Shown here piece by piece: positions 1-10,015 of a DNA stretch of 64,000 nt (position 1 is the stretch's first letter; each line of letters opens with the position of its first letter). A program made the position numbers and the translations under genes. This stretch comes from Bifidobacterium miconisargentati. GTDB taxonomy: Bacteria > Actinomycetota > Actinomycetes > Actinomycetales > Bifidobacteriaceae. The DNA lies in contig NZ_JAHBBJ010000008.1 of NCBI RefSeq assembly GCF_019331675.1, positions 81,273 to 145,272 on the forward strand, written 5' to 3'. The notes under the pieces were generated by a model. That model was not told the origin of the DNA and ran no database searches. It worked only from the letters and a program-made list of their open reading frames with translations.

Positions 1-957
1 GGCGACAATGCCGTGTATCAATGGATCGGATGGATTCTCGTCTTCTGCTGCCTCATCGGCGCCAACGAGCTGGCCCGCCGCACCAAGACGGGCGGCGTCA
101 TCGCCTTCCTCGTTGTGCCGGCCATCCTGACCGTCTACTTCATCACCATCTACACGGCCGCCGCCATGGGTGCCGATTGGGCCCTGAACAACCCCACCTA
201 CGTGCACATGACCTCGTGGTTCCACTACGCCAAGCTGTACGCGGCCACCATCGGCTGCATCGGCTTCATGGCCCTCAAATACAAGTGGGGCTCCATCGGC
301 AAATCGCAATGGTTCAAGTGCTTCCCGTTCGTGATCGTGGCCATCAACATCCTCATCGCCGTGGTCTCCGACTTCGAATCCGCCATCCGCGGCTGGGGCA
401 CCACCTGGATCTCCACCGAAGGCGTGACCCTGTACGGCGGCTGGCACAACGTGTTCAACGGCGTGGCCGGCATCCTCAACATCTTCTGCATGACCGGCTG
501 GTTCGGCATCTACGCCTCCAAGAAGAAGGACGACATGCTCTGGCCGGACATGACCTGGGTGTTCATCGTGGCTTACGATCTGTGGAACTTCTGCTACACC
601 TACAACTGCCTGCCCACGCACTCCTGGTACTGCGGCCTGGCGCTGCTGCTGGCCCCGACCGTGGCCAACTTCTTCTGGAACAAGGGCGGCTGGATCCAGA
701 ACCGCGCCTTCACGCTGGCCATCTGGTGCATGTTCGCGCAGGTCTTCCCGATGTTCCAGGACTACTCCGTGTTCTCCACCCAGTCCGTGAACAACCCGAA
801 CGTGAACCTCGTGGTCTCGCTGATCGCCCTCGTGGCCAACGTGCTGGCGCTCGGCTACATCCTCGTCCGCGCCAAGAAGCAGGGCGTCAACCCGTGGCTG
901 CAGGAGATCTTCAAGGGCACCCGCGACTACGAGCAGGCTATCGCCCGCGCAGCGTGA
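1..957 (+). CDS. DUF5692-type multi-pass membrane protein, probably cut at the left edge
   Basis: The frame is open from base 1. The first possible start inside the window is GTG at 13, but no ribosome binding site is visible before it, so the true start is probably outside. The 315 or so residues seen contain many hydrophobic helices rich in Trp, Tyr and Phe, with short polar loops such as the KKKDD stretch near residue 172, and a basic C-terminal tail. From memory of the family I assign it to DUF5692, integral membrane proteins of unknown function found in bifidobacteria and other gut bacteria. No transporter or enzyme motif is visible. The gene ends 140 bases before a strong hairpin with a T-tract at 1100-1149, which probably terminates its transcript. 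Substrate and role are unknown. Confidence 0.7.
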   Translation, partial: GDNAVYQWIGWILVFCCLIGANELARRTKTGGVIAFLVVPAILTVYFITIYTAAAMGADWALNNPTYVHMTSWFHYAKLYAATIGCIGFMALKYKWGSIGKSQWFKCFPFVIVAINILIAVVSDFESAIRGWGTTWISTEGVTLYGGWHNVFNGVAGILNIFCMTGWFGIYASKKKDDMLWPDMTWVFIVAYDLWNFCYTYNCLPTHSWYCGLALLLAPTVANFFWNKGGWIQNRAFTLAIWCMFAQVFPMFQDYSVFSTQSVNNPNVNLVVSLIALVANVLALGYILVRAKKQGVNPWLQEIFKGTRDYEQAIARAA

Positions 958-1099
958 TGCCCTCACGACTGTCGTCGTTCGGCGTCGCCTACGGGAACCC
1001 CACCGGGCTTCCCGCTTCACGGCTCCGTGAGCAAATCGTCGCCCACGCGGCGTGACCGGCCCACAGTCACCGTCGTTCGACAGCGGAGCCGACAAAACC

Positions 1100-1149
1100 G
1101 GCGCTATGTTTGCGGCCCGACCAAGGCCCCGCAAACATAGCGCCTTTTT
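1100..1149 (+). terminator. Rho-independent terminator after the DUF5692 gene
   Basis: The arms 1100-1115 and 1129-1144 are perfect 16-bp inverted repeats (left arm GGCGCTATGTTTGCGG) with a 13-nt loop, followed by five T at 1145-1149. Position and T-tract fit termination of the plus-strand gene ending at 957. Confidence 0.8.
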
Positions 1150-1159
1150 ACATCCCCAA

Positions 1160-1210
1160 ACCGGCGTTATGTTTGCGCGCCCTTCGTCGACGCGCAAACA
1201 TAACGCCGGT
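1160..1210. repeat. Second hairpin sharing the stem sequence of the preceding terminator
   Basis: The arms 1160-1179 and 1191-1210 are perfect 20-bp inverted repeats with an 11-nt loop. The stem repeats the GGCG-TATGTTTGCG core of the hairpin at 1100-1144 with one base changed (GCGCTATG to GCGTTATG), compensated in both arms. There is no T-tract on the plus side. The rest of 958-1286 holds nothing I recognise. Confidence 0.8.
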
Positions 1211-1286
1211 TATTCATCCGCGCCCAGCCGCACACCATCCGCCCCATCCGCATCCGTCCGATTGGCCGAGTGCGCCGGCGCATACG

Positions 1287-2660
1287 TCACGCCATGACCG
1301 TCACCGGGTGGTACGACACGCTGTGCCTCCCGGTGACGGGGTTCCAAACCCGTTCGGCGAAGGCCCGCAGACGCGCCACGCCCTCACGTAGCTCATCGGC
1401 GTCGCCCGCATACGAGAGCCGCATGAAACCACGCCCCTCCTCGCCGAACGCCTCGCCCGGCACCACGGCCACCCGCTCCTCATCCAGCAGACGACGCGAA
1501 AACCCGTCCGAATCAAGCCCCGTGAGCCTCACGTCCACGAAGGCGTAGAACGCGCCTTGCGGACGGATGAGGCGCAGCACCGGGCAATCGGCAAGCCCGT
1601 CGACCACGATCTGCCGCTTGGTCCGATAGTCCTCGCGCATCACGGCGACGTGGTCCTGCGGTCCGGTCAGTGCGGCCACGCCGGCATATTGAGACAACGA
1701 ATTGACCGAGGAATGCATGAGCTCGGCGATTTTGCCCGTCTGTTCGATGACCGCCGCGGGCGCCAGCAGGTAGCCGATGCGCCAGCCGGTCATCGCGTAC
1801 GTCTTCGACAGGCTTTCCACCACGATCGTGCGTTCCTTCATGCCGGGCACCGCGGCGATCGACGGCGCCACCGCACCGCCAGCGCCGCCAGCGCCGCCAG
1901 CACCGCCATCGCCGTCGAACACAAACGGGTGGTACACCTCGTCCGCAATCGCCCAGATGCCGTGCCGTTTGCACACGTCGGCGATACGCGCCATCTCGGC
2001 CGCCGACGTCACCGCGCCGGTCGGGTTGCCGGGGGAGTTGATGATCACCGCACGGGTCCGCGGGGTGATCGCCGCCTCGATGTCCGCCGCATTGACCCGC
2101 ATGCCGTTCTCGGGACGCAACGCCACCATGACCGGCCGACCGCCCACCAGCATCACCTCCGCATCGTACGAGGTGAAGAACGGCGAGGGAATGATCACCT
2201 CATCACCCGGACCCACCACGGCCGCCAACGCCAGATACAGGCCAACTGTGGCACCATCCACGGCCTGGATCTCACACTCGGGATCATAGGAAAGTCCCTC
2301 CACGCGAGCGGAATAGTCCGCCACCGCACGGCGATACTCGGGAATGCCGAGCACGTTCGTGTAGCGCGTCCGCCCGTCGCGCGCGGCGGCACAGGCGGCC
2401 TCGACGATATGCGGGGCCGCGGTAGCGCTCGGCTCGCCCACGGTCAGGGAAATAGCGTCCGGAACCCGCTCCACGCGGTCGAACACGTCGCGGATTCCGG
2501 AGCGCGGGATATCGAGCGCAGCAGGGGAGAGCGGCATCGCCGGTGAAATCATCATGGCCCGCGACGCCGGGACCGACGGCATCGCAGAATCGGACGACGC
2601 GGACGAGGGTGCCGTAGTCCCGGACTTCACAGCCTGCGCAACGACGGAATACTGCCGCAT
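1287..2660 (-). CDS. PLP-dependent class I/II aminotransferase (aspartate aminotransferase family)
   Basis: The product is about 457 residues from the ATG at 2660, chosen because GGAGG lies seven bases upstream. An open frame runs 36 codons further but encodes a hydrophobic stretch atypical of this cytosolic family. Fold-type I motifs are present: the NSPGNPTGA motif, the IADEVYHPF segment with the cofactor-binding Asp/Tyr, SLSKTYAMTGWRIGY with the Schiff-base Lys, and the C-terminal RLSYA segment with the substrate-carboxylate Arg. The first ~65 residues are Ala/Ser-rich and probably disordered. A Gly-Ala insert after the FVFDGD sequence is encoded by a 9-bp tandem repeat. The gene is divergent from an Lrp/AsnC regulator, which suggests amino-acid-responsive control. 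The amino acid used cannot be read from the sequence. Confidence 0.88.
   Translation of the reverse strand: MRQYSVVAQAVKSGTTAPSSASSDSAMPSVPASRAMMISPAMPLSPAALDIPRSGIRDVFDRVERVPDAISLTVGEPSATAAPHIVEAACAAARDGRTRYTNVLGIPEYRRAVADYSARVEGLSYDPECEIQAVDGATVGLYLALAAVVGPGDEVIIPSPFFTSYDAEVMLVGGRPVMVALRPENGMRVNAADIEAAITPRTRAVIINSPGNPTGAVTSAAEMARIADVCKRHGIWAIADEVYHPFVFDGDGGAGGAGGAGGAVAPSIAAVPGMKERTIVVESLSKTYAMTGWRIGYLLAPAAVIEQTGKIAELMHSSVNSLSQYAGVAALTGPQDHVAVMREDYRTKRQIVVDGLADCPVLRLIRPQGAFYAFVDVRLTGLDSDGFSRRLLDEERVAVVPGEAFGEEGRGFMRLSYAGDADELREGVARLRAFAERVWNPVTGRHSVSYHPVTVMA
1876..1908. repeat. 9-bp tandem repeat inside the aminotransferase gene
   Basis: The plus strand has 3.7 copies of CCGCCAGCG (the third ends in A). 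On the coding strand these give a Gly-Gly-Ala repeat in a surface loop. The unit is a multiple of three, so slippage would change loop length and keep the frame. Confidence 0.75.
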
Positions 2661-2778
2661 GTCCAATCCTCCATTCGCCCGGCATCGAACACCTCGCGCA
2701 ACCAGGCGCACCGTCGGCACAAGCAGGGCAATCGATACCACCAATACGGAAATAATTACATTCCACAAAACCTTTTAA

Positions 2779-2822
2779 TGTAATTATTACATAATTAACT
2801 AACTATCGATGTAAACATTACA
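2779..2822. promoter_or_regulatory. Paired AT-rich palindromes, candidate Lrp/AsnC operator
   Basis: Two 13-bp palindromes, TGTAATTATTACA (2779-2791) and TGTAAACATTACA (2810-2822), lie between the divergent aminotransferase and Lrp-type genes. Their centres are 31 bp apart, three helical turns. A further ATTACA half-site ends at 2760. The stretch 2745-2825 is far more AT-rich than its surroundings. Lrp/AsnC proteins bind such phased AT-rich palindromes as multimers, so autoregulation and control of the aminotransferase are likely; this is inference. Nothing else was recognised in 2661-2931. Confidence 0.55.
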
Positions 2823-2931
2823 TTTCACAGGCCAAGTCACCGGAATAGTCACACCGGGCGGACGGCAGCGGGTACAGTGGCTCGAAGAGGCGACGGAACC
2901 AGAAACGAACCGCACGGGAAACGGAGGCAGC

Positions 2932-3366
2932 ATGACCGGCATCGACGACACTGACCAGCGCATCCTCACCATGCTCGAGGCCGACGGCCGCGCCACGCTC
3001 GCGCAGTTGGCGCAGGCAACCGGACTGTCCGTCTCGGCGGCGCAGTCGCGTGTGCAGAAGCTGGAGAAGCGCGGGGTCATCAAGGGGTACAAGGCGATCG
3101 TCGATCAGGAGCAGCGTGGCCTGCCGATCAGCGCGTTCGTCAACGTGACGCCGCTCGACTATTCCGCCGAATCCTCGATTCCGGACAAGCTCAGGGACAT
3201 CGAGGGCATCGTCTCCTGCTATTCGGTAGCCGGCGCGCCCAGCTTCGTGCTGGTGGTGCGCGTGGCCTCGCCAGGCGCGCTGGAGGAGCTGCTCAACCTC
3301 ATCCACCGCACGGTGCCGGTCAGCACCGAAACCACGGTGATTCTGCAAACCTACTTCGCGCACTGA
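2932..3366 (+). CDS. Lrp/AsnC family transcriptional regulator
   Basis: The protein has 144 residues, a usual length for the family. The ATG at 2932 follows GGAGGCAGC. Residues 1-60 form the AsnC-type helix-turn-helix (DDTDQRILTMLEADGRATLAQLAQ, then SVSAAQSRVQKLEKRGVIKGY), with recognition helix around residues 33-45. Residues 65-140 form the RAM ligand-binding domain with its beta-alpha-beta-beta-alpha-beta pattern. Members respond to amino acids and often control their divergent neighbour, here an aminotransferase; gdhA follows 118 bases downstream with its own promoter. Repeated palindromes upstream at 2779-2822 are the likely binding sites. The ligand is not deducible from sequence. Confidence 0.92.
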   Translation: MTGIDDTDQRILTMLEADGRATLAQLAQATGLSVSAAQSRVQKLEKRGVIKGYKAIVDQEQRGLPISAFVNVTPLDYSAESSIPDKLRDIEGIVSCYSVAGAPSFVLVVRVASPGALEELLNLIHRTVPVSTETTVILQTYFAH

Positions 3367-3411
3367 GAGCGGACGGCACGCGCGCGAATTCCCGTAATCC
3401 GAGCGAGACCC

Positions 3412-4831
<1,420 letters not shown>

Positions 4832-4836
4832 TCTGA

Positions 4837-4962
4837 TTTTTGGCTTCTTTGGCAAGAAGGAGCTGACACGCGAAGCGTGACTGAGAGGAGTATCTCAGCT
4901 CGGTATAGCTCCCCTCAGTCGGCTATCGCCGCCAGCTCCCCTCAGCGAGGGGAGCCAAAAAC
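4837..4962. repeat. Palindromic element, empty paired-arm copy (gdhA/VanZ gap)
   Basis: Two imperfect inverted arms (about 4837-4890 and 4910-4961) lie between convergent genes. Each arm has the layout of the CTCCC family: an outer GGCTCCCCTC/GAGGGGAGC hairpin, a small GCGAAGCG-type hairpin, then ACTGAGGGGAG. The right arm is intact; the outer hairpin of the left arm is decayed. The outermost TTTTTGGC and GCCAAAAA match, so it also serves as a bidirectional terminator. The rest of the gap to 5130 holds nothing recognised. Confidence 0.75.
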
Positions 4963-5130
4963 TATGACACCCTGACAACTACATAAGACTTGCCCGCTGG
5001 CGCGAGGGGCCCACAAGGCCCGCCGCGGGCGCTTACACGTCCGGCGTGTGGGGCGAATCCTCTCTGCTCCATGCGTCGGACTTTTTGTTCTGACACGCCT
5101 GCCGCCCCGCCGCCAGCAGTCATGGCAGCA

Positions 5131-6216
5131 TCATGGCAGCAGATCCCATGGGGCGCGGCGGACCACCAGTTCGAAGAGGAACAGCGCCGCGAAGGCGTAC
5201 AGCGCATACCGAAGAGTCAATCCACCGAAGGCGATGCCCGCGATCAACGCAAACGTCATCGCGCCCAACATCGCCGTGCGCAGCACGTAGAACGCCGCGC
5301 GCCATCCACCGCGCCGATCCCTGGTTTCCACGGTCATATGCGTGTACATGCCGCCGAGCGTCTGCCCGCGATGGCACACCGGAATCAGCAGTTGGAATAT
5401 CAGGAACGCCAGCAACCCCACCGCAGGCGCCACGAAGTTCAGCCAATCCACGCCGACCGTCACCCGTCCGCCGAACAGCGTGAAATCACCGTTCTGCAAC
5501 GGTTCGGCCACCTTGTAGAACAGCAGCACCACGCCGAACGTAATCGGGAAATACACCAGCACCACGAAGATCATGTCGATCGCGAACGCCACGGCCCGGT
5601 GCAGCGCGCCCGGCTTGCGGTTCACGTCACCGCGCCCCGGCGTCGAGGCCGTCGGCACCCATCGGCCGAACGCCACGGCCAGCCAGCAGCCGACCAACGC
5701 GCCCATCGCGTTCGTGATCAGATCGTCCACATCGAACTGACGGTAGGCGCACGGGTACAGGCCCCAGAAACCGGTGAGCTGCGTGGTTTCGATGAGTAGG
5801 GAGACCACGAATCCAGAGGCCAGCACCGCCCACCATCGCCAGCGAAGCCATCGGGCGACGACGAAGCCGAGCGGCACGAACAGCACCACGTTCATCACGA
5901 GTTGCAGCACGCCGGTCATGCCGGAATACCGCACGTCCTCGATGAAGCGCATCGGATCGAGCTGCGGGGCGTACTGGCCGGACGTGGCCTCGCAGAAGGC
6001 CTCCGGCTCGTCCGGCATCGGGTAGAGCGTGAACGCCACGAGACCCAGCACGTACAGCACGGTCAGGTAGTCGGCCGCCGCCGACAGCAGACGCAGGCGA
6101 TGGTGACGGTGGTAATGCACCGCCAGGATCGGCAGGGTCAGCACCGCCGAGACGATGGGCCACAGCACGCCCGCGATGATGAACGACGTGGAGAAGTAAC
6201 TCAGATACCGCAGCAT
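5131..6216 (-). CDS. VanZ-RDD fusion membrane protein
   Basis: The protein has 361 residues. Residues 1-190 match the VanZ-like fold: four or five membrane helices, the MNVVLFVPLGF segment, and a DVDDLITNAMGALVG segment near the end, all typical of VanZ/teicoplanin-resistance proteins. A short basic linker follows, then residues 205-340 form an RDD domain with the signature RAVAFAIDMIFV (Arg and Asp of the domain) and GQTLGGMYTHMTV. VanZ homologues are common in Gram-positive bacteria and do not by themselves indicate glycopeptide resistance. The RDD domain is of uncertain transport function. No ribosome binding site was checked beyond the ATG at 6216. It stands alone between gdhA (convergent) and the hairpin array at 6233-6447. 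Confidence 0.85.
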   Translation of the reverse strand: MLRYLSYFSTSFIIAGVLWPIVSAVLTLPILAVHYHRHHRLRLLSAAADYLTVLYVLGLVAFTLYPMPDEPEAFCEATSGQYAPQLDPMRFIEDVRYSGMTGVLQLVMNVVLFVPLGFVVARWLRWRWWAVLASGFVVSLLIETTQLTGFWGLYPCAYRQFDVDDLITNAMGALVGCWLAVAFGRWVPTASTPGRGDVNRKPGALHRAVAFAIDMIFVVLVYFPITFGVVLLFYKVAEPLQNGDFTLFGGRVTVGVDWLNFVAPAVGLLAFLIFQLLIPVCHRGQTLGGMYTHMTVETRDRRGGWRAAFYVLRTAMLGAMTFALIAGIAFGGLTLRYALYAFAALFLFELVVRRAPWDLLP

Positions 6217-6232
6217 AACTCCACCCTATCGC

Positions 6233-6447
6233 GCGGGACGATGCGGGAATATCGGACAAAACTCCGTATTGTCCCGCAAAGGTGCGGGACAATACGCCCA
6301 TTCGTCACTTCATAACCGCATCGTCCCGCATCATCGCAGCACAAAACCCTGGAAATACGCCATTTTGTATGGCGGCCGCCCCGACACCGGCACTAACAGC
6401 TGCGGGACGATGCGCCGAAAACCAAGAAAACGGCGCATCGTCCCGCA
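6233..6447. repeat. Nested array of six inverted copies of a GCGGGAC core
   Basis: Six copies of a ~14-nt core (TGCGGGACGATGCG or the AATACG variant) alternate in orientation. Copy A at 6233-6246 pairs perfectly with copy D at 6316-6329. Inside that pair, B (6265-6278) and C (6283-6296) make a 14-bp stem with an AAGG tetraloop. E (6401-6417) and F (6431-6447) make a 17-bp perfect stem. The array fills the gap between the lacZ 3' end and the start of the VanZ-RDD gene. There is no T-tract, so simple termination does not explain it. Confidence 0.85.
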
Positions 6448-6494
6448 CGGAAGGCTTCAAGCCCCTCTCAAGAGCCCTCAAAGAAGCAGTGATG

Positions 6495-9400
6495 TCAGAT
6501 GAGCTCCAACGTCACGTCGAGCTTGAGCGGGCGGTCGGAGGGCAGCTGGAACTCGGGATGCACGGGCGCGCCCCAGGTGTCGTCGCCGCCGATGCCCATC
6601 TGGGCGGCCAGCAGGCGCAGGAAGGTGTGGCGCACGGGCGGCAGTTCGTCGGCGTGCGTGGCCTCCTCGATCATCAGGGAGCTGTACGGCAGCAGGCTCA
6701 TCGCGAACGGCTCGCCGGAGCCCGACCCCAGATCCGTCCCCGAGCCAACGCCTGCACCGGCCGTCACGCGCATGCCGTGGCCGGTCGCATCGGTGATCTC
6801 CGCCCAGCGCACGCCCTCGTGGTTGCCGGTCTCCTGCGGCACCAGGTACGGCGCGAAGTCCTGCTTTGCGGTGCGCGAGAAGACGCCCAGCTTGGCGCCG
6901 TGCAGGCGGTCGGCGTACGTCTCCTCGGGGCCGAGGCCGTAGAAGCGCAGACGGTCGTACTGGGCCGGCAGCATCCATTCGATGCCGAACGCGGGCAGCG
7001 TGGCCGCGTCCGCCTCGCCGGGGTATTCGGCGGTCAGGTGCACGCGCAGGGCCGTATCGACCTCGTAGGTCACCGTGACGGGCGTGTGCGCGGCGTCCGC
7101 CAGCTCGTAGCGGTAGACCGCACGCAGTCCGGCGTCATTACGCTCGATGGACGTGCCGGTCACACGGGCGTAGCGGCCGGCGGCGAACCACTGGGCGCGC
7201 TCGAATCCGGAGCCGTAGCCGCGGTCGTTGTCCACCAGGGCGCGGAACGTCGTGAGGTTCGGGCGGCGGATGACCATCTCGCGGCCGTCGCGCACGAACG
7301 AGACCATGCCGCCGGCGGTCTTGGGGAGCAGCACCTCGCCGTAATCGGTGTGGATGCCGGCGTTGAAGCCGTCCTCGGCGGTGATCGCCAGCGGCCAGAA
7401 GCTACCGTCGGCGTCGGCGGAATCACCGTCGCCGGCCGCAACGCCATCGTCGAACGACACGGTGGCCACGTACTGACCGAACGCCAGCTCGTAACCGGCG
7501 GGCGCCCAGTCGGTGGCCGCGTCAAGCCGCTGGTCGACCTCGTAGGTCACCTCGAACCGTCCGGCGAGCGGCACCAGGTCGGTCACGCGCGGGAAGGCGA
7601 TGGGCAGGCGCTGCGTCTCGCCGGCGGGCACGTCGAAGCGGTAGTCGGCATGCCAGCGCTCCACGCCGTTCACCAGCACGCGCGCGGTGAAGCGGAAGCC
7701 AGCGGTGGAGATGAACAGGTTGTCATTGGTGATGGTCACGCCGCTTTCGTCCGGCACGAGGCGAACGTTGGCATACAGCTGCTTGACCTCCTGGGCCTTG
7801 GGTGTGACGCTGCGGTCCGCGAAGACGATGCCGTTGCCGCTGAATTCGTAGTCGGTGGGGCGGTCCCCGAAGTCGCCGCCGTATGCGAGCCGTTCGGTGC
7901 CGTCCGGGAGCCGCTGGAAGAGGGCCTGGTCCACGTAATCCCAGATGAAGCCGCCCTGGTACTTGGGGTACTGCTCCAGCGCGGTGTACAGGTGCAGGCC
8001 GCCGGTGGAGTTGCCCATCGAGTGCGAATATTCGCAGGAGATGTACGGCTTCTGGTCCTCGCCGAACAGGTACAGTTCCCTAATCTCGTCCGGCTTGGCG
8101 TACATACGGCTCATGATGTCCGTGACGTCGCTGTACTCGGGGTCGTTGAATACGCTCTCATAATGCACCGGGCGGGCGGGGTCCGTGGCATGCACGAAGT
8201 CGCGCATGGTACGGAACACGTCGCCACCGAATGACTCGTTGCCCAGCGACCAGATGACCACGCTCGGATGGTTCCAGTCGCGGCGCATCATGCTGTTGAG
8301 ACGGTCCACGCAGGCGGCGCGCCATTCGTCGCGGCTGCCGGGCACGGCGGTCTCCGGGTGGAACGAACCGTCGCCGTAGGTCCAGGTGCCGTGGGTCTCG
8401 AGGTTGGTCTCGTCGATCATGTAGATGCCGTATTCGTCGCACAGCTCGTACCAGCGGGACTGGTTGGGGTAGTGGCAGGTGCGCACGGCGTTGATGTTGA
8501 GGCGCTTGAACTCGCGGATGTCCTGCAGCATCACATCCTCAGTGAGGGCGCGGCCGACACGGGCGTCGAATTCGTGGCGGTTGACGCCCTTGAATACGAT
8601 GCGCTTGCCATTGAGCTTCATGAGCCCGCCCTCGATGGCGAAGTGACGGAAGCCCACGCGCTGCGGCACGGTTTCGATGACGCGGCCGTCCGCGTCCAGC
8701 GCGGTGACGGTGAGCGTGTAGAGGGTCGGCTCCTCGGCGCTCCACGGGTCGACATGGCCAACGTTCGCACGCCAGGTCAGGGCCTCGCCCGCCGGAACGT
8801 CACCGGACACCGTAGACCCAGCGGCACGCGACTCACGCCAGACCTCGGCGCCGGCCGCATCCGTCAGCACCGCCTCGAACGATGCCGCGCCGGCCGCATT
8901 GCGCACGAAGGCGTCCACGGACAGCTCGCCCTCGCCGCTGACGTGGTCGTAGTCCGCGGTGACGCGCAGGTCCTCGACGTGCACTGCCGGCTGGGCGGTG
9001 AGCTCCACGGAGCGGAACAGACCGTGCATGCGCCAGAAGTCCTGGTCCTCCAGCCAGCTGGCGGAGGCGAACTCGAAGACGGCCACCGCGAGCAGGTTCT
9101 CGCCGGTGGTGAGCAGCGGGGTCACATCGAATTCGCTGGGCGTGTAGGAATCCTCGGAGTAGCCCACGAACGTGCCGTTGAGCCATACGGCGATGGCCGT
9201 GGAGGCGCCGTGGAAGGTGAGTGTGACCGTGCGCCCGGCCTCGATCGCCTCGGCCACCTTCGGGCTCGGCGTGAAGATGCGGCGGTAGAGGGCCACATGG
9301 TTGTGCTCCGGGATATCCGGGGCCTGCGGTGACTCATGGCCGGACCACGGGTACTGCTGGTTGACGTACTGGTGCTTGAGCAGGCCCTTGACCTCCAGAC

Positions 9401-9812
9401 AGGAGGGCACGTCGATCTGGTCGAAGTCGTCGTCAGGGAAGCCGGGGCGCGCGAAATCGGCGTCAGCCACCTCCTCGGCGCCGTCCTCCACATCGGCAAG
9501 ATCGGCCCAGTCGGCCAGATCGGTGACGGTCACACGCCAGGTACCGTCGAGGCTTTGCTTGAGATCCATCGATTCGCCCGCGGCCGGCACGTGGTCGTAG
9601 AACCGGTGGCTGGAGTGCGCGGCGAGCCGGTTGACGGCGAACACGCGCGGGTCGGCGATCCAGGCCGGATCGAAGCGTTCGGCGGTCGGCACCGCGGGGG
9701 CCGCGGCGGCACGGGTCTCGCCACCCGCGGCACCACCGGCGTCGCCCGCGCCGGCCGAACCGGCGGCATCGGGCATCTCAGGAACGTTGCCCAGGCCAGT
9801 CACATCAGTCAT
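6495..9812 (-). CDS. lacZ: Beta-galactosidase, glycoside hydrolase family 2
   Basis: The protein has 1105 residues from the ATG at 9812, chosen because AAAGGTGAGG precedes it; an ATG-free extension upstream is unlikely to be used. After an Ala/Gly-rich N-terminus of about 55 residues it follows the LacZ plan: jelly-roll sugar-binding domain (DGTWRVTV, FPDDDFDQIDVPSCLE), immunoglobulin-like domain, TIM barrel (HEFDARVGRA, NAVRTCHYPN), and the large C-terminal Bgal small-chain domain. The acid/base is Glu526 in SLGNESFGG and the nucleophile Glu594 in ISCEYSHSMGN. No signal peptide is seen, so it acts in the cytoplasm on imported lactose or galacto-oligosaccharides. No permease is adjacent. The gene is divergent from a LacI-type regulator, with a candidate operator between them. 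Confidence 0.96.
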   Translation of the reverse strand: MTDVTGLGNVPEMPDAAGSAGAGDAGGAAGGETRAAAAPAVPTAERFDPAWIADPRVFAVNRLAAHSSHRFYDHVPAAGESMDLKQSLDGTWRVTVTDLADWADLADVEDGAEEVADADFARPGFPDDDFDQIDVPSCLEVKGLLKHQYVNQQYPWSGHESPQAPDIPEHNHVALYRRIFTPSPKVAEAIEAGRTVTLTFHGASTAIAVWLNGTFVGYSEDSYTPSEFDVTPLLTTGENLLAVAVFEFASASWLEDQDFWRMHGLFRSVELTAQPAVHVEDLRVTADYDHVSGEGELSVDAFVRNAAGAASFEAVLTDAAGAEVWRESRAAGSTVSGDVPAGEALTWRANVGHVDPWSAEEPTLYTLTVTALDADGRVIETVPQRVGFRHFAIEGGLMKLNGKRIVFKGVNRHEFDARVGRALTEDVMLQDIREFKRLNINAVRTCHYPNQSRWYELCDEYGIYMIDETNLETHGTWTYGDGSFHPETAVPGSRDEWRAACVDRLNSMMRRDWNHPSVVIWSLGNESFGGDVFRTMRDFVHATDPARPVHYESVFNDPEYSDVTDIMSRMYAKPDEIRELYLFGEDQKPYISCEYSHSMGNSTGGLHLYTALEQYPKYQGGFIWDYVDQALFQRLPDGTERLAYGGDFGDRPTDYEFSGNGIVFADRSVTPKAQEVKQLYANVRLVPDESGVTITNDNLFISTAGFRFTARVLVNGVERWHADYRFDVPAGETQRLPIAFPRVTDLVPLAGRFEVTYEVDQRLDAATDWAPAGYELAFGQYVATVSFDDGVAAGDGDSADADGSFWPLAITAEDGFNAGIHTDYGEVLLPKTAGGMVSFVRDGREMVIRRPNLTTFRALVDNDRGYGSGFERAQWFAAGRYARVTGTSIERNDAGLRAVYRYELADAAHTPVTVTYEVDTALRVHLTAEYPGEADAATLPAFGIEWMLPAQYDRLRFYGLGPEETYADRLHGAKLGVFSRTAKQDFAPYLVPQETGNHEGVRWAEITDATGHGMRVTAGAGVGSGTDLGSGSGEPFAMSLLPYSSLMIEEATHADELPPVRHTFLRLLAAQMGIGGDDTWGAPVHPEFQLPSDRPLKLDVTLELI

Positions 9813-9935
9813 CAAAACCTCACCTTTCCTTGTCCGCCCGCGGCACGGCACCGTGCCGGAGCATACGATTCGCCTGCCCTACGATAACCGATGACCAGGG
9901 CGGGCGGCATCCACGTCATCTCCCAGTGTATCCGC

Positions 9936-9953
9936 TGTGTAACCGGTCACGCA
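9936..9953. promoter_or_regulatory. Candidate LacI-family operator between lacZ and its regulator
   Basis: TGTGTAACCGGTCACGCA is an imperfect palindrome (seven of nine positions pair) centred on CCGG with the central CG typical of LacI/GalR sites. It lies 124 bases upstream of the lacZ start and 63 bases upstream of the LacI gene. Confidence 0.4.
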
Positions 9954-10015
9954 AACGAAGGTGAGCGTGTGTCGCAAACGCCAGTTCCCCGCAAAACGCC
10001 AGAATCGCGAATACG

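Noticed and set aside
5131..6216. Glycopeptide resistance from the VanZ domain
   Set aside because: VanZ-like proteins are widespread without van ligase genes; none is present here.
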